Positions 19,248 through 20,669 of a DNA stretch of 20,669 nt are shown here, piece by piece. Each line of letters opens with the position of its first letter. The stretch's first letter is position 1. The translations under genes and the position numbers were made by a program. Origin of the DNA: a virus; the IMG/VR virus record IMGVR_UViG_3300006413_000008, positions 1 to 20,669 of that record; one strand, written 5' to 3'. The notes under the pieces were generated by a model. It saw only the letters and a list, made by a program, of their open reading frames with translations, was not told where the DNA came from and ran no database searches.

Positions 19248-19549
19248 TCTTTAGACCCCATGTTTGTAAATCCATAATATGCTGCAACAATAGCGGCAAT
19301 ACTGACATAGTATATATTGCTCATGCTCGATAACATCTCTGACGCTCTAGGAAGCTCCATCCACTCTGTAAAGACTACGCCAAACGGAAACAAAAGCATA
19401 CCTGTAAGGCTAAACCATGCCATGCGCCTTTGTGCATCGCGCTTTGCGTCTGCGTCCATCATAATTCTACGGCGATCTTCGAGCATAATCTCACGCTCAT
19501 CTGGATCAATCTTTCCGTTGTCGTTTAGGTCGTAGTTTTGTTTGGGCAT
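19244..19549 (-). CDS. EF-hand membrane protein in the lysis block
   Basis: Started at ATG 19549 (MPKQNYDLND), seven bases after AGGAG; an ATG at 19555 is too close to the site. The 101-residue product has a canonical EF-hand loop at 7-18 (DLNDNGKIDPDE, with ligands D7, N9, N11, D15, E18). A charged helix rich in M, R and D follows, then two membrane spans (about 44-61 and 80-94). I know close relatives in marine phage genomes, unassigned. The position directly before the holin suggests a calcium-responsive partner, antiholin or second holin. This is inference. It overlaps the preceding 73-aa gene by 44 bases. Confidence 0.75.
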   Translation of the reverse strand: MPKQNYDLNDNGKIDPDEREIMLEDRRRIMMDADAKRDAQRRMAWFSLTGMLLFPFGVVFTEWMELPRASEMLSSMSNIYYVSIAAIVAAYYGFTNMGSKE

Positions 19550-19727
19550 ATGCATACTCCTGTACTATTCTTCTTTCGTACCCCAATATTAGCAGCTTAC
19601 CACTTTTATCGTATGCTGCAAACTTCTTACCTCTTTCTATGATTGTTGGGCGTTGACTTCGAGGCAAGCTACTTTCATCGAATTGTGTGTTACTAGTATT
19701 TTTGCTTTTTCTGCCTGTGCTAGACAT
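19506..19727 (-). CDS. 73-aa basic protein, function unknown
   Basis: A short soluble protein with a serine/threonine-rich N-terminus (MSSTGRKSKNTSNTQFDESS) and a beta-type core (FAAYDKSGKLLILGYERRIV), ending in a basic tail (KLRPKRQRKD). Only a weak AAAGAG precedes the ATG. Its end overlaps the EF-hand gene. A nearly palindromic ATAGGAACCTAT lies about 25 bases upstream. No family is recognised. Confidence 0.5.
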   Translation of the reverse strand: MSSTGRKSKNTSNTQFDESSLPRSQRPTIIERGKKFAAYDKSGKLLILGYERRIVQEYAYAQTKLRPKRQRKD

Positions 19728-19809
19728 TGCTCTTTGTCCGAATAGGTTCCTATCTGGTAGTAATGCAAGTTGTCTGTGTTTATAAAATGTAAAAATATTA
19801 ATACATAAA

Positions 19810-20265
19810 TCATCTAAAATAATCCCTCACATCAATCCACTCCATATAATGCATATAAGCTGTGGCTCCAACAAATGTAAAAATCAATAAAACAACTATA
19901 CCAAAGATTGTAATCATAAGCTCTTGCTGTGCTATCTGATCCCTTCGAGCCTGGGCTTCCGCTTCTCTTTTTTCTGCAAGCACTTCTCGCCTAATTTTGA
20001 GTAACTCTAAGTATTTACTTCTGCCATACGTTTGAGTGATCCACTCTTTGAGTTCTTCTTCTGCTTCTGCTGCTTGGCGTATTTTAGCCCAACGATCCAA
20101 CGCCGTAGCATTTGCACTTTTGCTTGATACACCCTTTTTTTGTAGAGTTTTCTTTGCTTGGTCAGTTGCGTCAAAGAATTGCCCAATCTGCTTACTTAGC
20201 CCTGCAACAGTTTTACCAGCAGCAAGCCCTGTTTTTATGCTTGCAAGGATTGTTATGGGGTCCAT
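19810..20265 (-). CDS. 151-aa coiled-coil protein with C-terminal membrane anchor
   Basis: The N-terminus MDPITILASIKTGLAAGKTV followed by LSKQIGQFFDATDQAKK is a pattern I recognise from many marine phages, where it is annotated hypothetical. The middle (55-116) is a long charged helix with EAEEELKEWI and KREAEAQARRDQ. A single membrane span (MITIFGIVVLLIFTFVGATA, 117-136) precedes a short tail. The architecture would suit an inner-membrane lysis or injection accessory protein. It is cotranscribed with the spanin-like gene before it, two bases away. Confidence 0.65.
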   Translation of the reverse strand: MDPITILASIKTGLAAGKTVAGLSKQIGQFFDATDQAKKTLQKKGVSSKSANATALDRWAKIRQAAEAEEELKEWITQTYGRSKYLELLKIRREVLAEKREAEAQARRDQIAQQELMITIFGIVVLLIFTFVGATAYMHYMEWIDVRDYFR

Positions 20266-20267
20266 AG

Positions 20268-20669
20268 TTACATCCCATCATTTTTTGTAAACTGCATCGT
20301 TTTTTCCAAAACTGCGACCCTTGCTTGTAACTTAATTATAGCCATCATATGTTGAGCCATAGAAGCAGTTTCCTCATGAAGCGCATCGATCTCTTCGTAT
20401 ATCTCATCAATCGTTTCGCCACCGTCCTCTTCAACATCTACAATGTAATCTATAATCTCATCTATTTGTTCGCTATTTGCTTCTACATCCCTAATCAAAT
20501 TAGTTCTATCAGTTGCATTATTCTCAATAGTCAACCTTTCTACTTCTGCACTAAGCCCCTCAATAATAGAAGCTTGGCTAGAAGCATACCATATGCCACC
20601 ACTTATTGTGCCGACAATCGCTACTATCATTGTGCCAGCGGTTAATATGTTAACCTTGGGCAAATCCAT
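20268..20669 (-). CDS. 133-aa membrane-anchored coiled-coil protein (spanin-like or virion accessory)
   Basis: The ATG coincides with the right edge of the window, so the true start could lie further out. The visible part has an N-terminal membrane anchor (ILTAGTMIVAIVGTISGGIW, 8-27) followed by a long, very acidic coiled coil (LSAEVERLTIENNATDRTN, EQIDEIIDYIVDVEEDGGET, HEETASMAQHMMAIIKL). An N-anchored coiled coil near holin and endolysin is the shape of an inner-membrane spanin, which links to an outer-membrane partner. No lipoprotein partner is visible. A tail or chemotaxis-like signalling protein is not excluded. Confidence 0.6.
   Translation of the reverse strand: MDLPKVNILTAGTMIVAIVGTISGGIWYASSQASIIEGLSAEVERLTIENNATDRTNLIRDVEANSEQIDEIIDYIVDVEEDGGETIDEIYEEIDALHEETASMAQHMMAIIKLQARVAVLEKTMQFTKNDGM

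Noticed and set aside
1-20669. tRNA genes, integrase or attachment site
   Set aside because: No tRNA-like cloverleaf, recombinase motif or flanking direct repeat was seen by eye. A tRNAscan-SE run would settle the tRNA question.

Overview
The window is a stretch of a tailed double-stranded DNA bacteriophage genome. It is moderately AT-rich and very densely coded. It carries terminase subunits, fibre proteins, a primase-helicase, a recombination set, a GH19-type endolysin and a holin resembling those of gene transfer agents. Several small proteins match families I know from uncultured marine phages, and the holin type points to an alphaproteobacterial host. That host assignment is inference. 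I see no integrase, tRNA gene, CRISPR array or insertion sequence.

Layout. (1) Bases 1-6777, minus strand: packaging and virion genes, read from terS and terL through a chain of tiny lysine-rich proteins to a head-tail adaptor, an S74 tail fibre and a glycine-rich tip protein that runs off the left edge. Portal and major capsid genes are not here. (2) Bases 6778-7302: a 525-base divergent control region with long G runs, an inverted repeat and a CG/TG alternating tract. (3) Bases 7303-10361, plus strand: small, mostly acidic proteins of unknown function, ending at a strong terminator. Two of these genes are preceded by copies of the same structured RNA leader, and the copies differ by a compensatory base-pair change. 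(4) Bases 16148-10398, minus strand: ribbon-helix-helix regulator, PD-(D/E)XK endonuclease, RecE-like exonuclease, SSB, C5 cytosine methyltransferase with a long second reading frame inside it, primase-helicase, then a repeat-containing protein. An origin-like cluster of repeats lies between the last two. (5) Bases 16231-18248, plus strand: overlapping small genes and a PP-loop (PAPS reductase-like) enzyme. (6) Bases 20669-18235, minus strand: membrane and coiled-coil proteins, an EF-hand membrane protein, holin and endolysin.

How it fits together. Block 4 supplies replication, recombination and DNA protection. Blocks 3 and 5 look like early or accessory host-takeover genes. Block 6 lyses the cell and block 1 packages DNA and builds tail parts. 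Genes within blocks are translationally coupled, mostly through TAATG, ATGA or 8-base stop/start overlaps. Many starts were therefore set from Shine-Dalgarno spacing rather than from the longest frame. Genes under about 60 codons (17, 22, 31, 36, 39, 50, 54, 56, 57 and 58 aa) are included where overlap and ribosome-binding sites support them.

The two most unusual signals are the duplicated RNA leader, which can fold in two mutually exclusive ways, and the 257-codon frame overprinted on the methyltransferase gene.
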